Shown one piece after another: positions 10,537-19,912 of a DNA stretch of 64,000 bases. Both the position numbers and the translations under genes were made by a program. Source of the DNA: Bacillus sp. cl95 (GTDB taxonomy: Bacteria > Bacillota > Bacilli > Bacillales > Cytobacillaceae); the NCBI RefSeq assembly GCF_900115925.1, contig NZ_FOYF01000001.1, positions 496,001 to 560,000 on the forward strand, given 5' to 3'. A model generated the notes under the pieces. It was not told where the DNA came from, searched no databases, and saw only the letters and a program-made list of their open reading frames with translations. Position 1 is the stretch's first letter; each line of letters begins with the position of its first letter.

Positions 10537-12780
10537 TCAATCCTTTACCTCATCATCTGTGGTTTCCTCTTCACCGTCGTTTTTCTCTTTATTTTCTTCT
10601 TTTTTTGTAGCCTCATTTTTCTTGAACTGTTGTTCAGGTGTTTCAAGTTCAACAATCAAATATTCATTTTTGGGCAATTTGCTTCCTATCTGCAAATTTT
10701 GCTTTACTACAAATCCTGAACCAAGTGAGTTTAAGTTCAACTCGGCTAGCTGAGCGAATTGCATGACATCCCTTTTCGACCATCCGAACACATCAGGCAT
10801 GACAGAATCTCCAGCTGTTTGAAGGAAGATTTTCTCCCCTTCTAGAACCTTTGTTCCTGCTGCAGGTAATTGCCCTATAATTTCTGATCCATTACCAAGA
10901 ACCACTGCCTTATATCCTTTTTTTGCGAGTTCTTGATTAACTGTCTGGACCGGTTTACCTTTGAAATCAGCTAGTACATCTGATGAAGCCTTTTCCATCT
11001 TTGCTGGCTGGATGTTTAAATATTGGAGACTACTTTTCATCACCGTATTAAAGATCATGGATACCGGTATGGAACCATCAAAATAGCTCTCAACTTCCGG
11101 CTGCTGAACGGCCACATAAACAATCAGCTTTGGATCATCTTTTGGCGCCATTCCTAGGAAAGAAAAGATATAGTTCTTAGGACCAGTCAAGTATTTACCG
11201 TCATTGCCTGGAATTTGCGCTGTCCCAGTCTTCCCAGCCACACTGTAACCTTCAATCTTATAACGACTTCCCGTTCCTTTCGGAGATGTGACGACCGTCT
11301 CCAAAATATCGCGAACAGTTTTGGCTGTTTCTGCAGATATCGGTGTTGAAACGACCTCTGGTTCTGAATTTGAAACAATTTCTCCAGAATCAGGGTTAAC
11401 GATTTTTTCAATAACATGTGGTTTCATCATTTTTCCGCCATTGGCAATGGCTGTCGCCGCCTGCACTTGTTGGATTGGAGTGATGGCACTTCCTTGCCCG
11501 AAGGCTGTTGTTACTTTTTCGATCGGATAGGTGTATTGAATTTTCCCACTGGTTTCATCCGGTAAATCAATACCAGTTGGTTTATCAAATCCAAATTTGG
11601 TCAAATACTCTCGGAACCTTTCAAATCCTAATTTCTCTTTAGCGATTTTTGCAAATGCTACGTTTGACGACCTTTGCACACCCTCAAGATAGGTGATATT
11701 CCCCCAACCGACATAATTGTGGTCATGTATGGTTCTGTCCTTATCTGAAATACGGAATGAACCCGACTTGTACCATTCATTAGGATTAAAGACCTTTTCT
11801 TGAACAGCTCCTGCAAGCGTAAAAATCTTCATCGTCGATCCCGGCTCAAATGAGTTTTCAATTGCTTCGTTGTGCCAGGTTTTTTCAATCCCTTCCCTTG
11901 TTTTAGGATGGAAGGTAGGACGTTGCCCCATCGCCAATATATCCCCTGTCTTCGGGTCTGCTACGATAGCAATTATCTTCTTTGGCTTGTATTCACTATC
12001 AACCTTATTAATGGCATCTTCAAGAAAGGTTTGGATTTTCTTATCAAGAGTCAAGTAAACATTGTTTCCGTTTTGAGCAGGGGTGATTTTTTCTTCTTCA
12101 TCAGGCAATAAATAACCCCATAAATCACTTTGATAGTTTATTTTCCCATTTTTCCCTGACAAAGTATCATTTAGCGTTTTCTCAATTCCTAGCTTTCCCA
12201 AAGTTTGAAAGCTGCCATCTTTTTTATTTTCTTTTCTTTCAACGAATCCAATCAAGTGAGAAGAAAAGATCCCATTAGGATAAAATCTTTTTGAATCTCT
12301 TATAAAAGTAATTCCCGGAAGCTTTAGATCTTCAATCTTCTTTTTCTTGGCATGGGAGATGTCTCTACCTGCTTTTCCAAATTCCACTTGAAAAAGATCT
12401 TTCTTTAAAATTCGATAAATTTCGTTTTCATCCAGATCTAAATACTTCGCTAATTCCCTCGCTGTCATTTCAGGGTCAACTACATGCTTTGGATTATTTT
12501 TATTAGTCGTCATTTTCTTGTCCAATATTGCAATAAGTGTGTATGAAGCTGTTTCTTCAGCTATCACTTCACCTTTGCGATCAAGAATGGATCCCCGTTT
12601 CGCCTCAACAACACCCTCTTGCATGTATTTTTGTTTCGCTTTTGCTGCAAGTGGCTGGCCACCGGCTTCTCCAGTGATTTGAATTTCTAGAAAACGGTAA
12701 ATCAAGACAAAAAAGAGCAGGCTGAATATTACAAATAATATCGCTGCTCCTACATTCATATTAGGCTGTTTTTTGATCAT
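10537..12780 (-). CDS. pbpB: Penicillin-binding protein 2B (septal transpeptidase)
   Basis: PBP2B is the essential division transpeptidase that works with FtsW. The 747-residue protein has an N-terminal membrane anchor (about residues 12-30) and a dimerisation domain. The transpeptidase motifs are SFEPGSTMKIFT near residue 310, SSNVAF near 370 and AGKTGTAQIPG near 520. PASTA-type repeats follow (VMPDVFGWSKRDVMQFAQLA). The last ~35 residues are a highly charged Lys/Glu/Asp tail (KKEENKEKNDGEEETTDDEV). Its ATG shares one base with the ftsL stop (TAATG), which implies translational coupling. Downstream lies spoVD. Confidence 0.96.
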   Translation of the reverse strand: MIKKQPNMNVGAAILFVIFSLLFFVLIYRFLEIQITGEAGGQPLAAKAKQKYMQEGVVEAKRGSILDRKGEVIAEETASYTLIAILDKKMTTNKNNPKHVVDPEMTARELAKYLDLDENEIYRILKKDLFQVEFGKAGRDISHAKKKKIEDLKLPGITFIRDSKRFYPNGIFSSHLIGFVERKENKKDGSFQTLGKLGIEKTLNDTLSGKNGKINYQSDLWGYLLPDEEEKITPAQNGNNVYLTLDKKIQTFLEDAINKVDSEYKPKKIIAIVADPKTGDILAMGQRPTFHPKTREGIEKTWHNEAIENSFEPGSTMKIFTLAGAVQEKVFNPNEWYKSGSFRISDKDRTIHDHNYVGWGNITYLEGVQRSSNVAFAKIAKEKLGFERFREYLTKFGFDKPTGIDLPDETSGKIQYTYPIEKVTTAFGQGSAITPIQQVQAATAIANGGKMMKPHVIEKIVNPDSGEIVSNSEPEVVSTPISAETAKTVRDILETVVTSPKGTGSRYKIEGYSVAGKTGTAQIPGNDGKYLTGPKNYIFSFLGMAPKDDPKLIVYVAVQQPEVESYFDGSIPVSMIFNTVMKSSLQYLNIQPAKMEKASSDVLADFKGKPVQTVNQELAKKGYKAVVLGNGSEIIGQLPAAGTKVLEGEKIFLQTAGDSVMPDVFGWSKRDVMQFAQLAELNLNSLGSGFVVKQNLQIGSKLPKNEYLIVELETPEQQFKKNEATKKEENKEKNDGEEETTDDEVKD

Positions 12781-13136
12781 TACTCTTGCACAACCTTCAC
12801 GTTATCTTCATTTAAAACCAAACCAAGTTGTTTGGCTTTTTCCCAGATACGCTCATATGTACTTAATTCGCTTATCTGCTCTTTATAGTCATTATTTATT
12901 TTTTCTTGTTCCTTAATGGTTACTTCGGTTTGTTGAATTTCTTTGTTCACTTCGTAAATGTCAGCTTGAGTGGAAATAATTTGAACAGCACCAAAACATA
13001 CCATCGCTGAAAACATCAGACCAAGTATTTTCTCCCCCGGTGTCAACCAAACTTTTTTCACACTAACCTTTTTTGGCTCTTGTACAGGTTGTTGCTGCTG
13101 CTGCTGTTGCTGCAGCTTTCTGGCTAAATTGCTCAT
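12780..13136 (-). CDS. ftsL: Cell-division protein FtsL
   Basis: Small bitopic divisome protein of 118 residues. It has a cytoplasmic tail, one membrane segment (about residues 33-52), then an extracytoplasmic helix with heptad character (EVNKEIQQTEVTIKEQEKIN) that forms a coiled coil with DivIC and DivIB. The tail contains eight consecutive Gln (residues 9-16) encoded by CAG/CAA codons, a simple-sequence tract. ATG at 13136 follows AGGAGGGG. It sits between rsmH and pbpB, as in B. subtilis (117 residues there). Assignment rests on position and architecture because the family is weakly conserved. Confidence 0.93.
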   Translation of the reverse strand: MSNLARKLQQQQQQQQPVQEPKKVSVKKVWLTPGEKILGLMFSAMVCFGAVQIISTQADIYEVNKEIQQTEVTIKEQEKINNDYKEQISELSTYERIWEKAKQLGLVLNEDNVKVVQE

Positions 13137-13158
13137 TCATTCCCCTCCTGGTTCAATG

Positions 13159-14100
13159 TTATTTTCTATTTTTTTCCGCAATACGGAGCTTTGCGGAGCG
13201 TGCACGATTATTTGCTTCTAGTTCTTCCTCTGATGGGAGGATTGGTTTTCGGTTAACGAGTTTTAATATTGGTTCATATTCCTTCGGGATAATTGGCAAA
13301 CCATGAGGTAGCGGTGGCGTTTCGCTCGCTTTCTTAAACGTCACCTTACAAATACGATCTTCTAGAGAATGGAACGTGATGACACTAATTCTACCCCCAG
13401 GCTTTAAAACTTCAATCGCTTGCTGCAGTGATTTTTCAAAGACAGATAACTCATCATTTACAGCAATTCGGACCGCTTGAAAAATTCTTTTTGCCGGATG
13501 TCCGCCTTTTCTTCTTGCAGGTGCAGGAATAGCGTCTTTAATCAGTTCTACTAATTCACCTGTACTCTTAATGGGCTCCAAGTTCCGAGCTGCTTCAATT
13601 TTTCTCGCAATTTGCTTCGAAAATTTCTCTTCTCCGTATTGGAAAAATATCCTTACTAAGTCTTCGTATGACCAATGATTGATGACATCGTAAGCTGAAA
13701 GTGGGGCATCATGATCCATCCTCATGTCTAAAGGTGCATCATGGTGATAACTAAAGCCTCTTTCAGGGGTATCAAGCTGTGGGGATGAAACCCCAAGGTC
13801 ATATAGAATTCCATCAACTTGAGTTACACCATGGTTTTCGAGTTCTTCTTTCAAATGTAAGAAATTACTCTTAATGATTGTTAATTGATTACTATACTCT
13901 TTAAGCTTTTCCTTTGCATTTGCAATGGCTATTTCATCTTGATCGAAAGCATATAACTTTCCACCTTCGCCAAGCTGCGAAAGAAGATAGGCACTGTGAC
14001 CTGCTCCCCCCATTGTACAATCCACATAAATACCGTCAGGCTTAATATTTAAGCCATCGACCGTTTCCTTCAAAAGTACTGTTGTATGTTCAAACGTCAT
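13159..14100 (-). CDS. rsmH: 16S rRNA (cytosine1402-N4)-methyltransferase
   Basis: RsmH (MraW) N4-methylates C1402 of 16S rRNA with S-adenosylmethionine. The 313-residue protein has [10 protein letters not shown] at the start and the SAM-binding motif [16 protein letters not shown] near residue 25. [20 protein letters not shown] lies near 120, and [12 protein letters not shown] and [10 protein letters not shown] further on. All are characteristic of the family. Second gene of the mraZ operon, 22 bp upstream of ftsL. Confidence 0.97.
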   Translation of the reverse strand: MTFEHTTVLLKETVDGLNIKPDGIYVDCTMGGAGHSAYLLSQLGEGGKLYAFDQDEIAIANAKEKLKEYSNQLTIIKSNFLHLKEELENHGVTQVDGILYDLGVSSPQLDTPERGFSYHHDAPLDMRMDHDAPLSAYDVINHWSYEDLVRIFFQYGEEKFSKQIARKIEAARNLEPIKSTGELVELIKDAIPAPARRKGGHPAKRIFQAVRIAVNDELSVFEKSLQQAIEVLKPGGRISVITFHSLEDRICKVTFKKASETPPLPHGLPIIPKEYEPILKLVNRKPILPSEEELEANNRARSAKLRIAEKNRK

Positions 14101-14163
14101 GTTAAGCCACCCTTTCCAATCGAAACGAAGCGCTGAAATATTATTCTAATAAAACATTTCCCA

Positions 14164-14595
14164 TTATATATCAAATCCAATCATGTTTTCAGCAACTTCT
14201 GCAAAAGATTGTTCTGATTCTGTAAAATAGTCTTCCCAAATCTTTTTACTCCAAATTTCAATTCGATTGGAAACTCCAAGAATGACACATTCTTTTTCTA
14301 ATTTTGCATATTGCAATAATGGTGTGGGAATATTGATTCTGCCCTGCTTGTCTACTTCACTCTCAGTTGCACCTGAAAAGAAAAACCTTGTAAACGAACG
14401 AGCATCTTTTTTTGTAAGTGGTAGTGCTTTGAGCTTTTCCTCGATGATTTTCCATTCTGAAAGAGGATAGCCAAATAAGCACTGATCCAAGCCCCGCGTG
14501 ATAATGAACATCTCACCAAGGTTGTCACGGAGCTTCGAGGGCACAATTAAACGGCCTTTACTATCAATGTTATGATGGTATTCACCCATGAACAT
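14164..14595 (-). CDS. mraZ: Transcriptional regulator MraZ
   Basis: MraZ is an AbrB-fold, ring-forming DNA-binding protein that regulates its own dcw operon and is related to SpoVT/AbrB. The protein has two repeats of the domain, each around a DxxGR core: [16 protein letters not shown] near residue 8 and [16 protein letters not shown] near 83. I chose ATG at 14595 (MFMGEYHHN, 143 residues), which equals the B. subtilis length. A GTG at 14610 overlaps the Shine-Dalgarno. Three 10-bp-spaced TGG boxes lie upstream (separate entry). Confidence 0.96.
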   Translation of the reverse strand: MFMGEYHHNIDSKGRLIVPSKLRDNLGEMFIITRGLDQCLFGYPLSEWKIIEEKLKALPLTKKDARSFTRFFFSGATESEVDKQGRINIPTPLLQYAKLEKECVILGVSNRIEIWSKKIWEDYFTESEQSFAEVAENMIGFDI

Positions 14596-14623
14596 AGCCG
14601 CTACCCCCACTTTCTAACTAAAA

Positions 14624-14651
14624 TGTACCACATTCCCCCACTTTCCTCCAC
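14624..14651 (-). promoter_or_regulatory. MraZ operator: three TGGNN boxes at 10-bp spacing
   Basis: On the minus strand upstream of mraZ, TGGAG, TGGGG and TGGTA begin at 14650, 14640 and 14630, exactly 10 bp apart. MraZ proteins are known to bind TGGGN direct repeats separated by 5 bp, so this is the expected autoregulatory site. A TACATT -10-like hexamer overlaps its downstream end. Confidence 0.65.
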
Positions 14652-14695
14652 ATATTTTTGCAAATAATCTTCCAGTACCACTAAATTTTTTGAAT

Positions 14696-14730
14696 TCAAA
14701 AAAAACTCCACCAATTTTGGTGAAGTTTTT
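14696..14730 (-). terminator. Terminator after bshC
   Basis: ACTTCACC-AAAATT-GGTGGAGT followed by eight T on the minus strand, a few bases after the bshC stop. It isolates the mraZ operon from bshC. Confidence 0.85.
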
Positions 14731-14732
14731 AC

Positions 14733-16367
14733 CTAAAGTTTAATGAGTTTGTGAGTTCCATCAAAAACGAAATCCAACTCCATTATTCGTGAAACAAAAT
14801 CGATTCCATACAAGTTTAAATATTGGAAGATATTCCAAACTCTTTCTTGTGGCAACCCATTGGGTCTTAATGCCATATCAATGCGATCGTATTTTTTTAA
14901 TTCAAAATCATATTTTTGACGTCTGGCTGCATCTACTCTTCCCACCATGAAATCAAGCTGCTTCATTATAAGATTTTCATTTTTCTTTAATAACGGCAAA
15001 AGGCTCTTATCCTTTTCAGATAATCTCTGTTCAATTAATTCGTATTGTGTCATCAATGCATTTTTCGCATCATCAAAGTAATGATCGAGTTCCTCATCTT
15101 TTACCGAAGAAAAGAACTGATCTTTATATTCTGTGGTGCCCTTCGTGAGGACACTTTGAAGACTGATTCCCAATTCTTGCAAATCTGATTCTATATTTCG
15201 ATCCATAAAAGTAAGGTTCAATCTGGGAACAATAGGAGGCATCTTGATAGAAAAACGTTCAAAAATCTCCTTCAATTCTGCCCAGTAAGAAATCTCACCA
15301 GGACCTGCTATAAAAGCAAGATTAGGGAATAGCCATTCTTGAGTTAAGGGCCGAGTCACCACATTGTTACTCAATTTTTCCGGATTGCACTCTGCAAGCT
15401 CCAATAATTGATCCTTCGAAAACACAACCGCCCCATTTTTCCCCACAAATCGTTCTGTTTCTGAATCGAATTCTAATAATATTCTTTCGTTATAGTTAGA
15501 GTCATAGTAGAAAAGATTTGCTGCTGATTCCTTTGATTCAATTGCAAGCGGATAATTCGCTTCCTGTACTTTAGTTTGCTGGTTCAATAAGCTTTCAGTA
15601 ATCATTTTCTGATTCTCTATTTGCTGCTGAAAAATCGTTTTCTCTAGCTTTCTCATTCCGACATTTCCCGAATCAACAATTAAAAGACCTTTTTCTTTAA
15701 AGAGTTCCATAATGATCGTCGCAAAAATATCCACAAAAGAATAAGATTGCTCAAGCGCTTGGTCGATAAAATTTATTAATTTTCCTGTATGCTCTGTTTC
15801 CCCGAATTCTCTAAAAATATCTTGTATCCATTGTTGGAAACTTGCTTTATCTAGTTGAATATCAGAGACCATCTTCTTTTGAAGAACTTTTTGAGGTATC
15901 GTAGATTTTTCAACTTTATCTTCTGCTGGAATGAAAATATGGTTTACCTCAGGAAAATCATGATCTTCACCCGCAATCCAAAACACTGGAATAACAGGTA
16001 TTCCCAGTTCCTTTTCTTTTTGTTCAGCGAGAGCAACAATTGAAATCACTTTATGTATCGTATATAAAGGACCCGTCAATATACCAGCTTGCTGTCCACC
16101 TATTACGACAACACTTTCTGGTTCCTTCAATTTTTCTATTGAAGAATCTACTTGAGGGGCAGTCGGGTACTTTGCCATAAATTCTTGAATATGTGAAGCC
16201 AATTCCTGTCTAGGAAATGCTCTCTTCCTCAGCTCAGCGATCCGCTCTTTATATGCTTCCGGTTTATTATATTGGTAATGAAAAAAGGATTGGATATTGG
16301 TCGTTTGCTGCAAATAATCGGATGCAAACTGATTGGTTGCTGGCAACGAGAGATTTATCATCTCCAT
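14733..16367 (-). CDS. bshC: Putative cysteine ligase BshC (bacillithiol synthesis)
   Basis: BshC (YllA) adds Cys to GlcN-malate, the last step of bacillithiol synthesis. The 544-residue protein contains a nucleotidyltransferase-like core with VVVIGGQQAGILTGPLYTIHK near residues 87-107, FWIAGEDHDFPEVNHIF near 128 and AGPGEISYWAELKEIFERF near 357. A helical C-terminal segment of coiled-coil type follows (QRLSEKDKSLLPLLKKN...). Length is typical. ATG at 16367 follows AAAGGAAG; a second ATG two codons in is possible. It lies between panE and mraZ, as in B. subtilis. Confidence 0.95.
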   Translation of the reverse strand: MEMINLSLPATNQFASDYLQQTTNIQSFFHYQYNKPEAYKERIAELRKRAFPRQELASHIQEFMAKYPTAPQVDSSIEKLKEPESVVVIGGQQAGILTGPLYTIHKVISIVALAEQKEKELGIPVIPVFWIAGEDHDFPEVNHIFIPAEDKVEKSTIPQKVLQKKMVSDIQLDKASFQQWIQDIFREFGETEHTGKLINFIDQALEQSYSFVDIFATIIMELFKEKGLLIVDSGNVGMRKLEKTIFQQQIENQKMITESLLNQQTKVQEANYPLAIESKESAANLFYYDSNYNERILLEFDSETERFVGKNGAVVFSKDQLLELAECNPEKLSNNVVTRPLTQEWLFPNLAFIAGPGEISYWAELKEIFERFSIKMPPIVPRLNLTFMDRNIESDLQELGISLQSVLTKGTTEYKDQFFSSVKDEELDHYFDDAKNALMTQYELIEQRLSEKDKSLLPLLKKNENLIMKQLDFMVGRVDAARRQKYDFELKKYDRIDMALRPNGLPQERVWNIFQYLNLYGIDFVSRIMELDFVFDGTHKLIKL

Positions 16368-16469
16368 TTATGTACTTCCTTTCTGGCATTTCAAATTTAT
16401 TCATTTTTGAGTATAGCACTTTCATGGCCCATTTTAAAAAACTTTGCCTAAAACATCCATACCTAAGTA

Positions 16470-16859
16470 TTATCCCGCGAACAACACGGCTCGTTTTATC
16501 ATCCCATAGATTAATAAACTGAAATAGGCTGTAAAAAACAACAAGAAATTAAACCTCCAAAAACCCTTAAAAAGCAGACTGAATATAACTTCCCCTTTTG
16601 TCTTCCAGTGGATAATGGCGAAGACAATACCAATAAAGGACATACATAATATGATAAACCATAGCAATGATTTTCCAAAGATTGTTATGATCAGGAAATG
16701 AACAGCTATGATAAATAGCAAGGTACTATAATCAAATGCACGCTGTACAGATTTCCGATGATTTTTAGTTAACGTTTTGAAAAAGACAAAAAGTAAGATA
16801 TAGCCAAGGAATGGAATCGAAATAAAAGTTGCGAGTATGTTCGAAATTACCCCTCCCAA
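16470..16859 (-). CDS. DUF3397 family membrane protein
   Basis: A 129-residue hydrophobic protein with four predicted membrane segments (about residues 8-27, 45-62, 66-84 and 103-123) and short basic loops. It fits the DUF3397 family found between panE and bshC in Bacillus. Function unknown. The start is a TTG at 16859 with GGAGGGG five bases upstream, and it overlaps the 3' end of panE by 13 bp, so the two are probably co-translated. Confidence 0.8.
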   Translation of the reverse strand: MGGVISNILATFISIPFLGYILLFVFFKTLTKNHRKSVQRAFDYSTLLFIIAVHFLIITIFGKSLLWFIILCMSFIGIVFAIIHWKTKGEVIFSLLFKGFWRFNFLLFFTAYFSLLIYGMIKRAVLFAG

Positions 16860-17755
16860 GGTAACCCCTCCTCTTCCATCGACTCCATCCCTTTTACTGC
16901 AAAATATAATCCCCTTACAAGAGAAGCTTTTACATCATTTTCCTTCGCCATGTCGATTAAATATCCTAGGATAGCCTCCACCTCTGTCTTCCGGGCAGCC
17001 TCCAAGTCTTTTAACATGGATGATCGATTTTGAGCAGTATTTTTACAAATGGAAACGATTTTTTCCAAGCAACCATCTTCTTCATTCAAATTAAGGATAT
17101 TTGCAATTTCTGAATATAATTCTTTAAGTAATTTGTAATAATAGGGATTTTCCACTAGTAAACCATTCTCTACTCGAAGAACGGCAGTTAATGGGTTTAT
17201 GACTGCATTTATAACTAATTTTGCCTGAAGCATTTGAAAGTAATCGGCTTCCACAACAAATGGAAAATTCGAGGGAGCTCCTTTTACGAATGAACGAAGT
17301 AACGATTCATCTCCCCGATAGACGGCCACCCTTGTTAACGCCTTTCCATTGTGTTGTACAGAGTGACCATTTTCCTTATAAGCACCATGCTCTACCGATC
17401 CGAGAAAAATGTTATCAGCGATGGCATCCTTTAGAAATTTTATGTGCCCCATGCCATTTTGCAAGAACAACAGACTCTTTGCACCGACAGAATTAATTGT
17501 ATTTATAACCTTAGGCAGTTGATGTTGCTTCACAGTTATAATGGTGAGTTCTTCATTACCACTCCACATATGTATAGGTGCCACATTTACTTCTTTACTG
17601 AAGCATTCATCCGATTCTTTTAAAGCTAGCCCTTTGGAACGTATGTCTTCACTTTGACGGTCACTTCTTGTGTAAACAGTAACTTCATATGTATCACTTA
17701 AATAAGCTGCAAATAATAGTCCGATAGAACCAGCACCAATTATACCAATCCTCAT
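16847..17755 (-). CDS. panE: 2-dehydropantoate 2-reductase (YlbQ/PanE)
   Basis: Ketopantoate reductase uses NADPH to make pantoate for pantothenate and CoA. Residues 1-25 hold the Rossmann motif MRIGIIGAGSIGLLFAAYLS. TVKQHQL and FLQNGMGH follow, and the C-terminal helical domain contains KLVINAVINPLTAVLRVENG with the catalytic Lys and substrate Asn residues. I start it at ATG 17755 (302 residues), preceded by GAGGGGATAACA. The longer reading frame to 17830 has no domain content. A repeat element lies upstream. Confidence 0.93.
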   Translation of the reverse strand: MRIGIIGAGSIGLLFAAYLSDTYEVTVYTRSDRQSEDIRSKGLALKESDECFSKEVNVAPIHMWSGNEELTIITVKQHQLPKVINTINSVGAKSLLFLQNGMGHIKFLKDAIADNIFLGSVEHGAYKENGHSVQHNGKALTRVAVYRGDESLLRSFVKGAPSNFPFVVEADYFQMLQAKLVINAVINPLTAVLRVENGLLVENPYYYKLLKELYSEIANILNLNEEDGCLEKIVSICKNTAQNRSSMLKDLEAARKTEVEAILGYLIDMAKENDVKASLVRGLYFAVKGMESMEEEGLPWEG

Positions 17756-17842
17756 TGTTATCCCCTCAATTACGGTCACTTTAATACATATTTTAACAGA
17801 AAGAACCTTATTCTTGAAAGTTTCATTCAATTATTTAAGTAA

Positions 17843-18226
17843 GGCTCATTACTAAAAGATTGTTGTTTTTAAGTCTTTGAAAGTAAACCTAGTAGTTGAT
17901 TGAAGCGGAAGGTGCGAGACTCCTCGAAATTCCTCAATGATGCTATCGCATCATTTCGTGTGATGTATATTCAAGGATGCTTTCCTTGTGCTATCGCATT
18001 TCCTTCGTGCGTGGGTTCTTTCAAGGAAGCCATTCAATGTCCTGTGGGAGCAGCGGGACAGGTGAGACCCCGCAGGCGTGAATGCGCCGAGGAGGATTAC
18101 CGCCCACCCAAGACGAATTTGCCCATGGAAAAGGGCTTTTTCATAATTCGTCCCACGGAAAGTGTGCATCCTGGAGCGGAAATCAACCACTTTTATAAAA
18201 TAGCAACAAAGTTTACGCCAACAGCC
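17843..18226. repeat. Composite inverted-repeat element: family A core with family-B-like ends
   Basis: The 384-bp stretch begins AGGCTCATTACTAAAAGATTGTTG and ends AACAAAGTTTACGCCAACAGCCT. These resemble the ends of family B (30974, 34604). The interior, from TAGTTGATTGAAGCGGAAGG to GGAGCGGAAATCAACCA, is the G+C-rich core of family A (19913, 33080). The simplest reading is an A-type core inserted into a B-type element, or a mosaic. Reading frames inside it are not genes. It fills the gap between panE and the carboxyltransferase gene. Confidence 0.75.
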
Positions 18227-18284
18227 TTAAATAGAGAGAAATTCCTAGTCTTCGATTAACTTTCCCTTGTAACTCGCTTTGATA

Positions 18285-18322
18285 AAAAATAGAAACCCCT
18301 TTCGATCATAGACCGAAAGGGG
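18285..18322 (-). terminator. Terminator after the carboxyltransferase gene
   Basis: CCCCTTTCG and CGAAAGGGG pair around a 9-base loop, followed by TTTCTATTTTTTATC on the minus strand, about 10 bp past the stop. It ends the acyl-CoA carboxylase operon. Confidence 0.85.
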
Positions 18323-18331
18323 GGAATTTTC

Positions 18332-19897
18332 TTATACAGGATACACTGGATGTTTCCTATGGCTGAATGCTAATTCTTTTGTATCATAATAGGAAAATCT
18401 TTGAATTAATGTTTGACGCAACTCTGATGGAGCTACAATTTCATCAACGATTAATTCAGAAGCAAGCTTATAGATATCAATACTCTCTTTATATTCCTGC
18501 TGCTTCTCTTGAACGAAAGCTAGTTTCTCTTTAGGATCTTCTATTTCATTGATTTTATTAGAATAAACGGCATTAACTGCTGCTTCAGGACCCATAACCG
18601 CAATCTGTGCAGTTGGTAAGGCAATACAGCAATCTGGTTCAAAAGCTGGACCCGCCATCGCATAAAGACCAGCACCATATGCTTTTCTAACAACAACAGA
18701 AATTTTCGGAACAGTTGCAGAACTCATCGCTGCAATCAACTTTGCACCATGACGGATAATTCCTGCACGTTCAACCTTTGTACCGATCATGAATCCTGGT
18801 ACATCAGCGAGGAATAGTAATGGAATATGGAAAGCATCACAAAGTGTAATAAACTTAGCAGCTTTATCTGCAGAATCTACAAAAAGGACTCCGCCTTTCA
18901 CTTTCGGCTGATTTGCAATGATCCCAACTACTTTGCCATCCATTCTAGCAAATCCGGTAATAAGCTCTGGTGCAAACAATTTCTTCATTTCAAAGAATGA
19001 ACCATTATCAATCAAAGAATCGATGCACTCATACATATCAAAAGGTGCATTTTGATTTTTAGGAATGATCGCTTCAAGTTCTCTGCCATCTTTAGGTGAC
19101 AATGCTTCACCTTTTTTAGGCTTTTCTTGATAATTGGCTGGAAAGTATCCGATATACTTTTTCGCTGACTCAATCGCTTCCTCTTCGCTATAAGCAAGGA
19201 CATCACCGCATCCACTCACAGAACAATGCATGCGAGCTCCGCCCATTTCCTCAAGCGTTACTTTTTCACCAATAACTTTTTCTGCCATCCTTGGTGACCC
19301 TAAGTACATGGAAGCATTTTGATCTACCATGATGACAATGTCACAAAACGCTGGTATATAAGCTCCACCTGCAGCGGAAGGTCCAAAAAGAATACATACT
19401 TGAGGTATCATCCCTGAAAGCTTTACTTGATTATAAAAGATCTTTCCAGCACCACGACGATTAGGGAACATATCAAGTTGATCTGTAATCCTTGCACCAG
19501 CAGAGTCTACTAAATAGAATAATGGCACTCGTAGTTTTTCCGCCACTTCCTGAATACGGATGATTTTTTCAACTGTACGAGCACCCCATGATCCTGCCTT
19601 AATTGTAGAGTCATTCGCCATTACACATACTGTTTGACCGTTAACCTTTCCAATCGCTGTTACGACACCGTCAGCAGGAAGGTCACCCGCCATATAGTTG
19701 GCGAATTTTCCATCTTCTTCATATTTACCATCATCAAACAATAGATTTAGTCGATCACGAACAAAAAGCTTGTTCTGAGCTTTTAATTTTTCATGATATT
19801 TCGGATGCCCACCAGCATCAATCTTTTGTCTTTTCTCCGCTAGAGTTTCATTTCCAGGTTTCACTGTAGACAATTTCATCCCTCCATCCACTTTCAT
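18332..19897 (-). CDS. Acyl-CoA carboxylase, carboxyltransferase (beta) subunit
   Basis: Fused two-domain crotonase-fold carboxyltransferase that moves CO2 from carboxybiotin to an acyl-CoA. The 521-residue protein has the acyl-CoA oxyanion segment GPSAAGGAYIPAFCD near residue 172 in the N-terminal half. In the C-terminal half it has the biotin-side segment RKAYGAGLYAMAG near 408 and TAQIAVMGPEAAVNAVYSNK. The usual substrates of relatives are propionyl-, methylcrotonyl- or acetyl-CoA; motifs alone do not settle which. It is last in an operon with biotin carboxylase and carrier. The start is uncertain: ATG 19897 lacks a good Shine-Dalgarno, and ATG 19879 follows GGAGGG too closely. Confidence 0.9.
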   Translation of the reverse strand: MKVDGGMKLSTVKPGNETLAEKRQKIDAGGHPKYHEKLKAQNKLFVRDRLNLLFDDGKYEEDGKFANYMAGDLPADGVVTAIGKVNGQTVCVMANDSTIKAGSWGARTVEKIIRIQEVAEKLRVPLFYLVDSAGARITDQLDMFPNRRGAGKIFYNQVKLSGMIPQVCILFGPSAAGGAYIPAFCDIVIMVDQNASMYLGSPRMAEKVIGEKVTLEEMGGARMHCSVSGCGDVLAYSEEEAIESAKKYIGYFPANYQEKPKKGEALSPKDGRELEAIIPKNQNAPFDMYECIDSLIDNGSFFEMKKLFAPELITGFARMDGKVVGIIANQPKVKGGVLFVDSADKAAKFITLCDAFHIPLLFLADVPGFMIGTKVERAGIIRHGAKLIAAMSSATVPKISVVVRKAYGAGLYAMAGPAFEPDCCIALPTAQIAVMGPEAAVNAVYSNKINEIEDPKEKLAFVQEKQQEYKESIDIYKLASELIVDEIVAPSELRQTLIQRFSYYDTKELAFSHRKHPVYPV

Positions 19898-19912
19898 TAG
19901 TACTAAAAACTT

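Noticed and set aside
17900-18259. 119-codon plus-strand reading frame
   Set aside because: It lies wholly within the composite repeat element and its translation follows the repeat, not a protein family. A 79-codon minus frame in the same place is likewise spurious.
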